Assembly: GCA_000746585.2 (NCBI GenBank)
Contig: CP009217.2
Coordinates: forward strand, 1,616,662-1,680,661
Direction: 5' to 3'
Origin: Rickettsiales bacterium Ac37b
Lineage (GTDB): Bacteria; Pseudomonadota; Alphaproteobacteria; Rickettsiales; Arcanibacteraceae
DNA: 64,000 bases
Both the position numbers and the translations under genes were made by a program. How positions within the stretch are numbered: the stretch's first letter is position 1; each line of letters starts with the position of its first letter. The notes beneath the pieces are model-generated. The model was not told the DNA's origin. It did not search any database and was given only the letters and a program-made list of their open reading frames with translations. Shown here in pieces: positions 18,136 through 28,760 of the stretch.

Positions 18136-18735
18136 ATGCATCATAATCAGGATACAATAGAATTATTTCAATTTACGTCTGAGAACTTAGAACTAGCTCA
18201 ACGTATAATGAATAAATATCCAAAAGATAGGAAAGCTAGTGCTGTATTGCCACTATTAGATTTAGCTCAGCGTCAGGAAGGTTGGGTTTCTAAGTCGTCT
18301 ATGAATTATATTGCACATCTGCTTGGTATGTCAGAAATGAAAGTTTATGAAGTGGCAAATTTTTATACTATGTTTAATCTAAAACCTGTAGGTAAATATT
18401 TGGTACAAATCTGTGGTACTACACCTTGTTGGTTGCGTGGTGCTGAAAATATAATGAATATATGTAAGAAACATTTATCAATTGCTCAGGAAGAAACTAC
18501 TGAGGATGGGTTATTTACTTTGAAAGAAGTAGAATGCTTAGGTGCCTGTGTGAATGCGCCTGTAATACAGATTAATGATGATTATTATGAAGATTTAGAT
18601 GGGGGAAGTATAATAGAAATACTGGATAAGCTTAAGAATGGTGAAGTGGTTCATAAAGGATCTCAGATAGGAAGGAGATCTTCAGAACCTTTTGAGGATA
18701 ACTCTAATGTTCAGGGGGATAATAATGAAAAATAA
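18136..18735 (+). CDS. nuoE: NADH-quinone oxidoreductase subunit E
   Basis: The 24-kDa subunit with [2Fe-2S] cluster N1a. The four ligands are in QICGTTPCWLRGAENI and EVECLGACVNAPVIQIND. I prefer ATG at 18136; an in-frame TTG at 18124 is an alternative. The 199 residues are longer than usual: about 30 residues follow the family end (EILDKLKNGEVVHKG), forming a polar tail whose DNA overlaps the start of the next gene by 11 nt. Confidence 0.92.
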   Translation: MHHNQDTIELFQFTSENLELAQRIMNKYPKDRKASAVLPLLDLAQRQEGWVSKSSMNYIAHLLGMSEMKVYEVANFYTMFNLKPVGKYLVQICGTTPCWLRGAENIMNICKKHLSIAQEETTEDGLFTLKEVECLGACVNAPVIQINDDYYEDLDGGSIIEILDKLKNGEVVHKGSQIGRRSSEPFEDNSNVQGDNNEK

Positions 18736-19513
18736 TATCAGATCTTTATTTTTAGTTGTTATAATTTTTATATGTGGTTTAAAAAATGTTTATAGCCAGA
18801 CAAATGATGTCAAAGCAGATGCGGTAGTATTGCATATAAAAGATCAAATTGCTCAGAAAGGTGATATAGTGAGTAAGCCAAGTAAAGAAAAATGTGTAAT
18901 GACTCGAGCAGAGGGTTATAATGATCTTTATCATACGGAAAATGATGAATGTGTATGTAAAGCTGATATACATTATCCAGAAATTGTGAATGGTGATTAT
19001 AATGTTGCTACTGAGATTAATGAATATTTGAAAAAATTTGCTGAGGAATTCGGATGTCAAGATGATTATAGTTTTGGGGAATATACCTTAAAGTATAAGA
19101 TAATGTCTTTACGTAGTCCTATAGTATCAATAGAGTTTTATTACACAGAGGATACAGGTGGTGCGCATGGTATGTATGGTGTTAATACATTAAATTTTAA
19201 TGTTAAAACAGGTGATAAAGTTTTGTTAGAAGATTTAGTGAATGTAAACAACCAAAAGAAAATAAATGATTATTTATTAAATATTCTCAAAAAAGATTCG
19301 AGAAGCTTTTATAATCCAGAAATGCAGGTAGATTTTGCTTCTAGTGATGTAATAAAAAATTTTGATACACAGTCATTTTATGTAACTGCAAAGGGTATTA
19401 TGTTACAGTTTAATCCATATGAGGTGGGTCCTTATTCTTCGGGTATTATTACTGTAGAATTACCATCAGAATTTATTAACCAAGATTATTTTACTAAATA
19501 TGTTACAAAATAA
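18725..19513 (+). CDS. Secreted DUF3298/DUF4163-like protein inside nuo operon
   Basis: A 262-residue exported protein. Residues about 1-24 are a signal peptide ([20 protein letters not shown]..). The start is fixed by AGGGGGAT just before the ATG at 18725. Residues about 60-155 resemble the DUF4163 half, with [20 protein letters not shown] in the middle. Residues about 160-255 resemble the DUF3298/RsiV half, ending [19 protein letters not shown]. It overlaps nuoE by 11 nt and nuoF by 14 nt, so it is co-translated with complex I. The domain family occurs in anti-sigma and lysozyme-binding proteins, but its role here is unknown. Confidence 0.82.
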   Translation: MKNNIRSLFLVVIIFICGLKNVYSQTNDVKADAVVLHIKDQIAQKGDIVSKPSKEKCVMTRAEGYNDLYHTENDECVCKADIHYPEIVNGDYNVATEINEYLKKFAEEFGCQDDYSFGEYTLKYKIMSLRSPIVSIEFYYTEDTGGAHGMYGVNTLNFNVKTGDKVLLEDLVNVNNQKKINDYLLNILKKDSRSFYNPEMQVDFASSDVIKNFDTQSFYVTAKGIMLQFNPYEVGPYSSGIITVELPSEFINQDYFTKYVTK

Positions 19514-20762
19514 AGATAGAATATTTACTAACCTTTATGGTTTAGACAGTTTTAGCATAGAAGATGCTAAAAAGCGTGGTGATTGGAATAATACTAAGGA
19601 AATTCTTAGTAAAGGACGTGAATGGATTATTGAAGAGGTTAAAAAATCTGGTTTACGAGGTAGAGGTGGTGCAGGGTTTTCTACTGGACTGAAATGGTCG
19701 TTTATGCCTAAGCAGTCAAATAAACCAGCCTATTTAGTTGTGAATGCCGATGAAAGTGAACCTGGTGCCTGCAAGGATAGAGAAATTTTACGAAATGAGC
19801 CTCATAAATTATTAGAAGGATGCTTAATAGCTAGTTTTGCAATAGGAGCTACGAGCTGCTATATATATGTACGTGGAGAATTTTATAATGAAGCTTCTCA
19901 TTTGCAGATAGCGATAGATCAAGCTTATGCAGATGGGTTATTAGGTGTAAATGCCTGCGGTTCTGGTTATGATTTAAACGTTTATTTGCATCGAGGAGCG
20001 GGTGCGTATATTTGTGGTGAGGAAACGGCTTTATTGCAAAGTTTGGAAGGAAAAGTTGGTATGCCACGCTTGAAACCTCCATTTCCTGCTGGTGTAGGAT
20101 TATATGGTTGTCCTACCACTATTAATAATGTTGAGTCAATTTCAGTTGTACCTACAATTTTAAGAAGGGGTGCTGATTGGTTTGCAAGTCTTGGTCGCCC
20201 AAACAATACTGGAACAAAGATTTTTTCTATATCTGGCCATGTAAATAAACCATGTAATGTAGAAGAAGAAATGGGAATAACATTAAAGGAATTAATAGAA
20301 AATCATGCTGGTGGGGTGCAAGGTGGATGGGATAATTTATTGGCAGTTATTCCAGGTGGGGCATCTGTTCCAATGATACCTAAATCTGTTTGTGATACAG
20401 TATTAATGGATTTTGATAGTTTAAGAGAAGTCAAGTCTGGGCTTGGGACTGCATCTATAATTGTTATGAATAAATCTACGGATATAATTTATGCTATTGC
20501 TAGATTAAGTAAATTTTATATGCATGAATCATGTGGGCAGTGTACTCCTTGTAGAGAAGGTACTGGCTGGATGTGGCGTATGATGATGAGGTTAGTTAAA
20601 GGTAATGCTAAAATAGAAGATATTGACTTGCTTGAGCAAGTCACAAAGCAAATTGAAGGCCATACTATTTGTGCATTAGGAGATGCTGCGGCTTGGCCTA
20701 TACAGGGACTAGTAAGACATTTCAGAAGTGAAATAGAGGAGAGAATAAGGTGCCAAAACTAA
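19500..20762 (+). CDS. nuoF: NADH-quinone oxidoreductase subunit F
   Basis: The 51-kDa subunit that oxidises NADH with FMN and passes electrons to cluster N3. It has 420 residues. The NADH/FMN site is [17 protein letters not shown] near residues 52-68 and [15 protein letters not shown]. The 4Fe-4S ligands are in [20 protein letters not shown] near 345-364 and [20 protein letters not shown]. It needs FMN, which links it to the rib operon in this window. Overlap with the preceding gene is 14 nt. Confidence 0.95.
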   Translation: MLQNKDRIFTNLYGLDSFSIEDAKKRGDWNNTKEILSKGREWIIEEVKKSGLRGRGGAGFSTGLKWSFMPKQSNKPAYLVVNADESEPGACKDREILRNEPHKLLEGCLIASFAIGATSCYIYVRGEFYNEASHLQIAIDQAYADGLLGVNACGSGYDLNVYLHRGAGAYICGEETALLQSLEGKVGMPRLKPPFPAGVGLYGCPTTINNVESISVVPTILRRGADWFASLGRPNNTGTKIFSISGHVNKPCNVEEEMGITLKELIENHAGGVQGGWDNLLAVIPGGASVPMIPKSVCDTVLMDFDSLREVKSGLGTASIIVMNKSTDIIYAIARLSKFYMHESCGQCTPCREGTGWMWRMMMRLVKGNAKIEDIDLLEQVTKQIEGHTICALGDAAAWPIQGLVRHFRSEIEERIRCQN

Positions 20763-22795
20763 CTATTGATGGAAAAGAAATTGAAGTAGATGAAGGTTTA
20801 ACAGTATTACAAGCTTGTGAAATTGCCGGAGTATCTATACCTAGATTTTGCTATCATGATAGATTATCTATTGCGGGTAATTGTAGAATGTGTTTAGTGG
20901 AAATGGAAAAATCTTCTAAACCTATAGCTTCTTGCGCTATGCCAGTTTCTGAAAATATGGTAATTCATACAGATACCCCTATGGTAAAAAAAGCGCGTGA
21001 AGGGGTAATGGAATTTTTGCTTATAAATCATCCTCTTGATTGCCCTATTTGCGACCAAGGAGGAGAATGTGATTTACAAGATCAGGCGATGTCTTATGGT
21101 AGGGGAGTTAGTCGTTTTTTTGAAGAAAAAAGGGCTGTAAAAGAAAAATATATGGGTCCTTTAATAAAGACATATATGACTAGATGTATACATTGTACCA
21201 GATGTGTACGATTTTTAAATGAAGTTGCGGGTATAGAAGAATTAGGTACTATAGGACGTGGTGAACATATGGAAGTTACTACATATGTAGAAAAATCTTT
21301 AACTTCTGAGCTTTCTGGTAATATTATAGACCTTTGTCCTGTAGGGGCTTTAACATCAAGGCCTTATGCATTTCAAGCACGCAGTTGGGAATTAACAAAA
21401 ACTGAATCTATAGATGTGCTTGATGCGGTGGGTAGTAATATTAGAGTTGATTCGCGTGGAACAACGGTTATGAGGATTTTACCAAGATTACATGAAGATA
21501 TTAATGAAGAGTGGATTTCTGATAAAACAAGATTTGCATATGATGGTTTAAGAGTGCAAAGATTGGATCGCCCTATGTTACGTAAGGATGGTAAGTTACA
21601 CACTGTAAGTTGGTATGAAGCTTTAACTGCTGTAGCTTCAAAGTTATCGCAAACGAGAGGAGATAAAATTGCTGCTATCGCAGGAGATTTAGCTGATTTA
21701 GAATCTATGATGGCTTTAAAAGATTTAATGGATTCTTTAGATTGCAATAATATAGAGTGTAGGCAAGATGGTAGTATAGCTAATACTTCTGAGCGAGTTT
21801 CTTATTTATTTAATACCACTATAGCTGGTATAGAGGAAGCTGATTTGTGCTTATTAATCGGTACCAATCCAAGATATGAAGCATCAATTATAAATGCACG
21901 TTTGAGGAAGAGATATAGGGCAGGAGGTTTTACCATAGCTTCTATAGGGCCTAGAAATGATTTAACATATCCTGTACAAAATTTAGGAGATAATGTTGAT
22001 ATTTTAAGAGAATTACTTGATCAAAAACATGAATTTGTAAGAAAGATACTTGATGCTAAGAATCCAATGTTAATTTTAGGAACAGGAGTAATGACTCGTC
22101 CTGATGCAGAAGCTATTCTTGCGCTAGTGAGTGAATTAGCAGAAAAATTAGGTTTTGTAAGGGATGATTGGAATGGATTTAATGTTTTACAAAGAGCTGC
22201 ATCAAGAGTAGGGGCTCTAGATATTGGTTTTGTCCCCAAGGAGAGTGGAAAAAATTTAGGAGAAATCTTGGGGGCTACTTCTAGAGATGAGATTAAGATA
22301 GTATATTTGCTTGGTGCTGATGAGATAGATATGTCTAAGTTAGGTAATAGTTTTGTGATATATCAGGGGCACCATGGAGATAAGGGGGCTCATAGGGCTG
22401 ATGTAATTTTCCCTGGAGCAGCTTATACTGAGAAAAGCGGTACGTATATTAATTTAGAAGGGCGCCTGCAACGTACTAAACAAGCGGTATTTCCTCCTGG
22501 TGATGCTAAAGAAGATTGGAAGATTATAAAAGAATTATCTAAATATTTGAATAAAAGTTTATCTTATGAATCCATTGAAGAGTTAAGGAATAGAATAGCA
22601 AAAGTTATTCCGTATATCTATGAAATAGACAAGATTACACCTACAAAATGGACAAAATTTGGTAAAGCTGGTGAATTGCTTAGCTTGCCTTTTGAAAATG
22701 TAATAAATAATTATTATATGACAGATGTAATTAGCAGAGCTTCAAAAACTATGGCTGAATGTAGTACAATTTTAAAGGATGAGAAGGCAGCCTAA
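20750..22795 (+). CDS. nuoG: NADH-quinone oxidoreductase subunit G
   Basis: The 75-kDa subunit of 681 residues holding several Fe-S clusters. The start is GTG, overlapping nuoF by 13 nt; AGAATAAGG precedes it. The N-terminal ferredoxin domain has C..-..[17 protein letters not shown] near 33-48. Next come [20 protein letters not shown] near 94-113 and [18 protein letters not shown] near 144-161. The rest is the molybdopterin-oxidoreductase-like domain, which does not need a cofactor in complex I. Length is normal for alphaproteobacteria. Confidence 0.95.
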   Translation: MPKLTIDGKEIEVDEGLTVLQACEIAGVSIPRFCYHDRLSIAGNCRMCLVEMEKSSKPIASCAMPVSENMVIHTDTPMVKKAREGVMEFLLINHPLDCPICDQGGECDLQDQAMSYGRGVSRFFEEKRAVKEKYMGPLIKTYMTRCIHCTRCVRFLNEVAGIEELGTIGRGEHMEVTTYVEKSLTSELSGNIIDLCPVGALTSRPYAFQARSWELTKTESIDVLDAVGSNIRVDSRGTTVMRILPRLHEDINEEWISDKTRFAYDGLRVQRLDRPMLRKDGKLHTVSWYEALTAVASKLSQTRGDKIAAIAGDLADLESMMALKDLMDSLDCNNIECRQDGSIANTSERVSYLFNTTIAGIEEADLCLLIGTNPRYEASIINARLRKRYRAGGFTIASIGPRNDLTYPVQNLGDNVDILRELLDQKHEFVRKILDAKNPMLILGTGVMTRPDAEAILALVSELAEKLGFVRDDWNGFNVLQRAASRVGALDIGFVPKESGKNLGEILGATSRDEIKIVYLLGADEIDMSKLGNSFVIYQGHHGDKGAHRADVIFPGAAYTEKSGTYINLEGRLQRTKQAVFPPGDAKEDWKIIKELSKYLNKSLSYESIEELRNRIAKVIPYIYEIDKITPTKWTKFGKAGELLSLPFENVINNYYMTDVISRASKTMAECSTILKDEKAA

Positions 22796-23796
22796 TGGAA
22801 CATGTAATGTTTTTAATTAATATTCTAATTAAAATTATTTTAGTTATAGTACCATTATTAATATGCGTTGCATATTTGACTTATGCTGAAAGGCGGGTTA
22901 TTGGTTTGATGCAAATGCGTAAAGGTCCGAACGTAGTTGGGGTATTTGGTTTATTGCAGCCATGGGCCGATGCTATAAAATTAATGTTCAAAGAGGTTAT
23001 ATTACCTATTAAAGCTGATAAGGTAATGTTTATGTTAGCTCCTATGATAACATTTACGTTAAGCTTGGGTGCGTGGGCGGTGATACCTGTAAATATAAAA
23101 ATGGAAGTAGCTAATATTAATGTAGGGATATTATATTTATTAGCAATATCTTCTTTGAGCGTGTATGGAATTATTATTGCTGGTTGGGCAAGTAATTCAC
23201 AATATGCATTTTTAGGAGCTATACGTTCTTCGGCGCAAATGATTTCTTATGAAGTATCTATTGGTTTAATCTTAATCACAGTGCTTGTGACAACTGGATC
23301 TTTGAATATTACAGAAATAGTTATGGCTCAGCAAAATATGAAATGGTATATACAGCTATTGCTGTTTCCAATGATGATTATATTTTTTATTTCTTGTTTA
23401 GCAGAAACTAACAGGCATCCATTTGATTTGCCGGAAGCTGAATCAGAGCTTGTAGCCGGTTATAATGTTGAATATTCTTCAATGACATTTGCAATGTTTT
23501 TCCTTGGTGAATATGCTAATATGGTGCTTGCAAGTGCTATGATTACAATTTTATTTATGGGTGGATGGTTGCCACCATTTAATATTGAATTTTTACAATG
23601 TGTGCCTGGAGTTGTCTGGTTTGTATTAAAAGTTGCATTTTGGTTATTTTGTTTTTTATGGATTAGAGCTACTCTTCCTAGGTATAGGTATGATCAACTA
23701 ATGAGAATAGGTTGGAAATTATTTTTACCAATATCACTGATGTGGGTAGTGTTAGTTTCAGGTGTATTGGTGTATTTGGATGAATTACCCAAATAA
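22795..23796 (+). CDS. nuoH: NADH-quinone oxidoreductase subunit H
   Basis: Membrane subunit of 333 residues with eight predicted helices, forming the entrance of the quinone channel. Signatures are [19 protein letters not shown] near residues 31-49 and [20 protein letters not shown] near 205-224, both intact. The start overlaps the nuoG stop (TAATG). Length is normal. Confidence 0.95.
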   Translation: MEHVMFLINILIKIILVIVPLLICVAYLTYAERRVIGLMQMRKGPNVVGVFGLLQPWADAIKLMFKEVILPIKADKVMFMLAPMITFTLSLGAWAVIPVNIKMEVANINVGILYLLAISSLSVYGIIIAGWASNSQYAFLGAIRSSAQMISYEVSIGLILITVLVTTGSLNITEIVMAQQNMKWYIQLLLFPMMIIFFISCLAETNRHPFDLPEAESELVAGYNVEYSSMTFAMFFLGEYANMVLASAMITILFMGGWLPPFNIEFLQCVPGVVWFVLKVAFWLFCFLWIRATLPRYRYDQLMRIGWKLFLPISLMWVVLVSGVLVYLDELPK

Positions 23797-23817
23797 GAAT
23801 TAAAGTTGGAGGATTTA

Positions 23818-24306
23818 GTGATATTTGGAGATAAATTAGCAAGAAATATGTTTTTATATGAAATTATTTCTGGCATGTTATTGACATTTAAATATTTGTT
23901 CAAACCTAAGGTTACTATAAATTACCCTTATGAGAAGGGGGCAATTAGTCCAAGATTTAGGGGAGAGCATGCTTTAAGAAGGTATCCTAATGGTGAAGAA
24001 AGGTGTATAGCTTGTAAATTATGTGAAGCTGTATGTCCTGCGCAAGCTATTACCATTGAAGCAGAATCTAGAGAAGATGGAAGTCGTCGTACTACTAAGT
24101 ATGATATTGATATGACAAAATGTATTTATTGTGGATTATGTCAAGAATCATGTCCTGTTGATGCGATAGTTGAGGGACCCAATTTTGAATTTGCTACAGA
24201 GACTCATGAAGAACTATTATATAATAAAGATAAGCTGTTAGCGAATGGTGAGATTTGGGAAGAAGCTATTGCGGCGGATATAAAAGCAGATTATGATTAT
24301 AGATAA
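23818..24306 (+). CDS. nuoI: NADH-quinone oxidoreductase subunit I
   Basis: The 23-kDa subunit with two 4Fe-4S clusters (N6a and N6b). The ligands are [16 protein letters not shown] and [16 protein letters not shown], both complete CxxCxxCxxxCP sets. I choose GTG at 23818, since GGAGGA lies 5 nt upstream; this gives 162 residues, the usual length. An in-frame TTG at 23806 would overlap that ribosome binding site. Confidence 0.93.
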   Translation: MIFGDKLARNMFLYEIISGMLLTFKYLFKPKVTINYPYEKGAISPRFRGEHALRRYPNGEERCIACKLCEAVCPAQAITIEAESREDGSRRTTKYDIDMTKCIYCGLCQESCPVDAIVEGPNFEFATETHEELLYNKDKLLANGEIWEEAIAADIKADYDYR

Positions 24307-24370
24307 AATTAAAATATTGATTATTGTTTTAGGAATTATTTGTGAAATATGATATTGGATTGATATAAAA

Positions 24371-25015
24371 ATGTACCAAATTATTACAGGACTGTTGTTT
24401 TATGCTTTTTCCATAGTTACAATTGTAGCAGCGATTATGGTAATTTCAATGCGTAACCCAGTGCATTCAGTGTTATCTCTTATTGTAAGTTTTTTTGCTG
24501 CTTCTGGGTTATTTATTTTAGTAGGTGCAGAATTTATAGCAATGGTGCTTGTAATTGTATATGTAGGTGCTGTAGCTGTATTATTTTTATTTGTGATTAT
24601 GATGCTTGATATAGATATTGTAGAATTACGCAAGGGTTTTTTAAAGCATTTACCATTTGTAATATTAGTTTCTCTAATAATATTTGTTGATTTATATTTA
24701 GTCATAATGCAGTCTGTATATAATATGCAAGGGGTCAATAATATTGCATTTCCTATACCGGATTTATCTCAAATAAGTAATACTCATGCTATTGGTAAAA
24801 TTTTATATACTAATTATTTTTATCCTTTTCAAATTGCGGGGCTTATTTTATTTATAGCAATGATAAGTTGCATAGTATTAACTTTACGTTATAAACATGG
24901 TATACGTAAGCAAAATATTATGCAGCAAATATCGCGTAAGCGTAGTGATTCAATCGAGTTAGTAAAAATTAAGCTTGGTACAGGTATAGGTGGAAATGAT
25001 GAATCTGGAAAATAA
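24371..25015 (+). CDS. nuoJ: NADH-quinone oxidoreductase subunit J
   Basis: Hydrophobic complex I subunit, 214 residues and about five helices. Helix 3 carries [20 protein letters not shown] near residues 54-73, the region of the pi-bulge that couples quinone chemistry to proton pumping. A 64-nt gap separates it from nuoI. Its last codons overlap the start of nuoK. Its C-terminal tail after residue 180 is polar. Confidence 0.93.
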   Translation: MYQIITGLLFYAFSIVTIVAAIMVISMRNPVHSVLSLIVSFFAASGLFILVGAEFIAMVLVIVYVGAVAVLFLFVIMMLDIDIVELRKGFLKHLPFVILVSLIIFVDLYLVIMQSVYNMQGVNNIAFPIPDLSQISNTHAIGKILYTNYFYPFQIAGLILFIAMISCIVLTLRYKHGIRKQNIMQQISRKRSDSIELVKIKLGTGIGGNDESGK

Positions 25016-25343
25016 TATTTATATAATGCAGTTTTTAACAATAGGGGCAACGCATTATTTAATTGTTGCTGCTATTATTTTTGTCCTAGGCATATCTGGA
25101 ATATTTTTAAATCGTAAAAATGTTATTACTATTTTATTGTCTATAGAACTCATGCTACTCGCAATAAATATAAACTTTGTAGCTTTTTCTGTATATTTAA
25201 AAGATCTTACTGGACAGATTTTTAGTTTATTTGTATTGACAATTGCAGCAGCAGAATCAGCAATAGGACTTGCTATAGTAGTATTATATTATAGAAATCG
25301 TAAAACTATTGCGGTAGAAAATATTAATAAATTGAAAGGATAA
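24999..25343 (+). CDS. nuoK: NADH-quinone oxidoreductase subunit K
   Basis: Small three-helix membrane subunit of the proton path. The core [20 protein letters not shown] then [20 protein letters not shown] holds the conserved membrane glutamate (IELMLL). I place the start at ATG 24999 (AGGTGG 5 nt upstream), giving 114 residues. An internal ATG at 25026 would give a more usual length of 105, and GTG at 24990 is a third option. Confidence 0.92.
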   Translation: MNLENNIYIMQFLTIGATHYLIVAAIIFVLGISGIFLNRKNVITILLSIELMLLAININFVAFSVYLKDLTGQIFSLFVLTIAAAESAIGLAIVVLYYRNRKTIAVENINKLKG

Positions 25344-25346
25344 CAG

Positions 25347-27275
25347 ATGAAAAATGAAATAGTTTTCTTAGTCTTTATTCCTTTAATTACGTCAGTGATA
25401 TCTGGCCTATTTATGCAAAGGGTTAATGCGGCATTAGCTCAATTTCTAACTTGCATTGGGATGGCAATATCATCGTTTTTATCTTTAATAATTTTTTATA
25501 ATATAATTATAAAAGGATATAATTATAATACAGTAGAGCTTTTAAGATGGATAGAGATTAATGAACTAGTTGTAAATTGGGCTTTAAAAGTAGATGCATT
25601 AACAGCTGTGATGCTAGTGGTAGTGACAGTGGTTTCTTTTTTAGTGCACGTATATTCTGTGGGTTATATGCATGATGATCAACATAAACCACGATTTATG
25701 TCGTATTTATCTTTGTTTACCTTCTTTATGTTGATGTTAGTTACCTCTGATAATTTTTTACAATTGTTTTTAGGATGGGAAGGAGTAGGATTATGCTCCT
25801 ATTTATTGATAGGGTTTTGGTATCAAAAAAATAGTGCAAATTTAGCTGCTATGAAGGCTTTTATAGTAAATAGAGTTGGAGATTTTGGGTTTATATTAGG
25901 TATTTTTTCTATATATTTGATATTTAATTCTTTACAATTTGATCAAATTTTTAAATTAGTTAATGAATATAGCTATAAGACTTTTAATATATTAGGTTAT
26001 AATATTTCTGCGATTGAAATAAGTTGTATGTTGTTGTTCATAGGGTGTATGGGTAAATCAGCGCAGCTAGGCTTGCATATATGGCTACCAGATGCCATGG
26101 AAGGACCTACCCCTGTATCTGCTCTTATACATGCGGCAACTATGGTAACTGCGGGGGTATTTTTACTAGTTAGATGCTCTTGGTTATTTCAATATGCTCC
26201 TATAGTATTGTATATAATTACCGTTATAGGTGCTTTAACTTGTATTTTTGCGGCTACTATTGCTTTAACTCAAAACGATATTAAAAAAATTATAGCATAC
26301 TCAACATGTAGTCAATTAGGTTATATGTTTTTTGCGTGTGGTGTTTCCGCATATAATGTAGCTCTGTTTCATTTAGCTACTCATGCGTTTTTTAAAGCTT
26401 TATTGTTTCTGGGAGCTGGTAGTGTAATACATGCTATGTCTGGTGAACAAGACATTAATAAAATGGGAGGTATTTGGCGTAAAATTCCATTTACTTATCT
26501 AATGATGTGGATTGGTTCCTTAGCTTTAGCAGGAATTTATCCATTTGCGGGTTATTATTCTAAAGATATGATAATAGAGGCGGCATATTTATCTCCAAGT
26601 GAAAGTGGAAGATTTGCTTATTGGATAGGCATTAGTGCAGCTTTTTGCACAGCTTTTTATTCTTGGCGTTTATTAATAAAAGTATTTCATGGTAAATTTA
26701 AGAATGAACCAACTGTTTGGAAAAGAGTACATGAATCTCCGTTATTTATGACAATACCTTTATTTATATTATCTCTTGGAGCTATTTTTTCGGGTATAAT
26801 TGGTGAAAAGTTGCATATAGTGGACAATACAAATAAATTTTGGCATGGTGCTATAGAAATATTCCACAGTCATTCACATCATATACCTGTTTTATATAAG
26901 TTTATGCCCATGGGTGTAGGTATATTAGGTATAGTTATAGCTGTTATATATTATGTAGTATTTAAGGTACTACCTGATATTACTAAATCTACTATTTCTC
27001 CTTTATATAATTTATCTTATTACAAATATTATTGGGATGAGATATATGAATATATAGTTATTAAACCTATACGTTGCTTAAGTGTGGTATTGTGGAAAAA
27101 AATTGATAATGTGATTATAGATGGTTTAGGCCCAAATGGTGTAGTTAAAATTATAAATTTATTATCTACAAAAGTTACTAAAATGCAAACTGGATATTTA
27201 TATCATTATGCATATATAATGCTCGGTGCCGTGATGGTGTTAACTAGTTGGTATATATTTAATATAATAAATTAA
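25347..27275 (+). CDS. nuoL: NADH-quinone oxidoreductase subunit L
   Basis: Largest antiporter-like subunit, 642 residues and about sixteen helices including the long lateral helix at the C-terminus. The N-terminal family piece is VDALTAVMLVVVTVVSFLVH with FLGWEGVGLCSYLLIGFWYQ near 145-165. The proton-channel segment is GKSAQLGLHIWLPDAMEGPT near 235-254, then PVSALIHAATMVTAGVFLL. A His-rich loop (FHSHSHHIP) lies near residue 510. It starts 3 nt after nuoK. Confidence 0.95.
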   Translation: MKNEIVFLVFIPLITSVISGLFMQRVNAALAQFLTCIGMAISSFLSLIIFYNIIIKGYNYNTVELLRWIEINELVVNWALKVDALTAVMLVVVTVVSFLVHVYSVGYMHDDQHKPRFMSYLSLFTFFMLMLVTSDNFLQLFLGWEGVGLCSYLLIGFWYQKNSANLAAMKAFIVNRVGDFGFILGIFSIYLIFNSLQFDQIFKLVNEYSYKTFNILGYNISAIEISCMLLFIGCMGKSAQLGLHIWLPDAMEGPTPVSALIHAATMVTAGVFLLVRCSWLFQYAPIVLYIITVIGALTCIFAATIALTQNDIKKIIAYSTCSQLGYMFFACGVSAYNVALFHLATHAFFKALLFLGAGSVIHAMSGEQDINKMGGIWRKIPFTYLMMWIGSLALAGIYPFAGYYSKDMIIEAAYLSPSESGRFAYWIGISAAFCTAFYSWRLLIKVFHGKFKNEPTVWKRVHESPLFMTIPLFILSLGAIFSGIIGEKLHIVDNTNKFWHGAIEIFHSHSHHIPVLYKFMPMGVGILGIVIAVIYYVVFKVLPDITKSTISPLYNLSYYKYYWDEIYEYIVIKPIRCLSVVLWKKIDNVIIDGLGPNGVVKIINLLSTKVTKMQTGYLYHYAYIMLGAVMVLTSWYIFNIIN

Positions 27276-27282
27276 TAAAATT

Positions 27283-28749
27283 ATGAAAAACGAATTATTA
27301 TCAGTAATTATTTTTTTGCCTTTATTAGGTGCTGTTCTATTATTTTTGTTAAGAGGAATAACGAATAAATTATCTTATATAATAGCTATGGTAACATCTA
27401 TAGTTACCCTATGTTTAAATATATTATTATTTTCTGGTTTTAATCATAAAATTAGTGGCCTCCAATTTGAAACCAACGCAATATGGATAAGAGCACTTAA
27501 TTTATATTATCATATTGGGATTGATGGGATTTCTTTTTTCTTTGTATTATTAACTACTATCCTTATACCTATTTGTATATTAAGCAGTATAAATTCTATA
27601 AAATCTAGAGTGAAAGAATATTTAATAGCCTTTCTATTATTAGAGTGTTCGGTAATTGGGGTATTTTGTGCACTTGATTTAATGCTATTTTTTATCTTTT
27701 TTGAAGTGATGCTTATCCCGATGTTTTTAATTATAGGTATTTGGGGTGGAGAGAATAAAATTTATGCTACGTTTAAATTTTTTCTTTACACAATGTTTGG
27801 CTCAGTGTTACTTCTTGTGGCTATTATTTATTTATACACTGAATTTGGCAGTTTTAGTGTTTTAAAATTAACTAAACTTACTTCTACTTTACCGTTTATA
27901 GTGCAGCAATGGTTATGGGTTGCTTTTTTCATAGCATTTGCTATTAAAATTCCTATGTGGCCATTTCATACATGGCTGCCAGATGCCCATGTGCAAGCAC
28001 CTACTGCTGGTTCAGTTATACTAGCTGGTATATTATTGAAAATAGGGGGATATGGTTTATTAAGATTTTCTCTACCATTATTTACTGAAGCTAGCAAATA
28101 TTTTGCTTATTATGTATTTATTTTAAGCTATATAGCAATTATTTATGCTTCTTTGGTAGCATTAATGCAGCAAGATATGAAAAAGCTTATAGCATATTCA
28201 TCAATTGCTCATATGGGTTTTGTTACTATGGGAATTTTTACTTTTGAACAAAAAGGCATAGAAGGAGCAATAGTTCAAATGATAAGCCATGGTTTAATAT
28301 CATCAGCTTTATTTTTATGTGTAGGTATGCTTTATGATAGAATGCATACTAAGGAAATTAGTAAATTTGGTGGTGTGGCAATACGAATGCCAGTGTATGC
28401 TACCTTTCTTATGTTTTTTACAATGGCTTCTATAGGGTTACCAGGAACTAGTGGATTTATTGGTGAATTTTTAGTTATGCTTAGCGTATATGAGGTAGAT
28501 AAATTATCTGCAGTACTTGCAGCCCTTGGCATAATATTAGGTGCTGCCTATATGTTATGGCTATATAAAAGAGTTATATTAGGTGAGATAGCTAATCAGG
28601 AAGTACGTAGTTTGGTGGATATAAATTGTAAAGAAATATTGATACTTACGCCATTATTAATATTGATATTAATAATTGGTGTTTATCCTAAAGTGATTAC
28701 TTCTATGCTGGGTAGCTCAGTGATTTATTTGATAAAGAATTTATATTAG
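27283..28749 (+). CDS. nuoM: NADH-quinone oxidoreductase subunit M
   Basis: Antiporter-like proton-pumping subunit of complex I, 488 residues and about fourteen helices. Visible marks are YHIGIDGISFFFVLLTTILI near residues 77-96, the glutamate in FFEVMLIPMFLIIGIWGG near 144-161, and KIPMWPFHTWLPDAHVQAPT near 223-242. It follows nuoL by 7 nt. Nothing is missing. Confidence 0.95.
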   Translation: MKNELLSVIIFLPLLGAVLLFLLRGITNKLSYIIAMVTSIVTLCLNILLFSGFNHKISGLQFETNAIWIRALNLYYHIGIDGISFFFVLLTTILIPICILSSINSIKSRVKEYLIAFLLLECSVIGVFCALDLMLFFIFFEVMLIPMFLIIGIWGGENKIYATFKFFLYTMFGSVLLLVAIIYLYTEFGSFSVLKLTKLTSTLPFIVQQWLWVAFFIAFAIKIPMWPFHTWLPDAHVQAPTAGSVILAGILLKIGGYGLLRFSLPLFTEASKYFAYYVFILSYIAIIYASLVALMQQDMKKLIAYSSIAHMGFVTMGIFTFEQKGIEGAIVQMISHGLISSALFLCVGMLYDRMHTKEISKFGGVAIRMPVYATFLMFFTMASIGLPGTSGFIGEFLVMLSVYEVDKLSAVLAALGIILGAAYMLWLYKRVILGEIANQEVRSLVDINCKEILILTPLLILILIIGVYPKVITSMLGSSVIYLIKNLY

Positions 28750-28760
28750 TGGGTTTTAAA

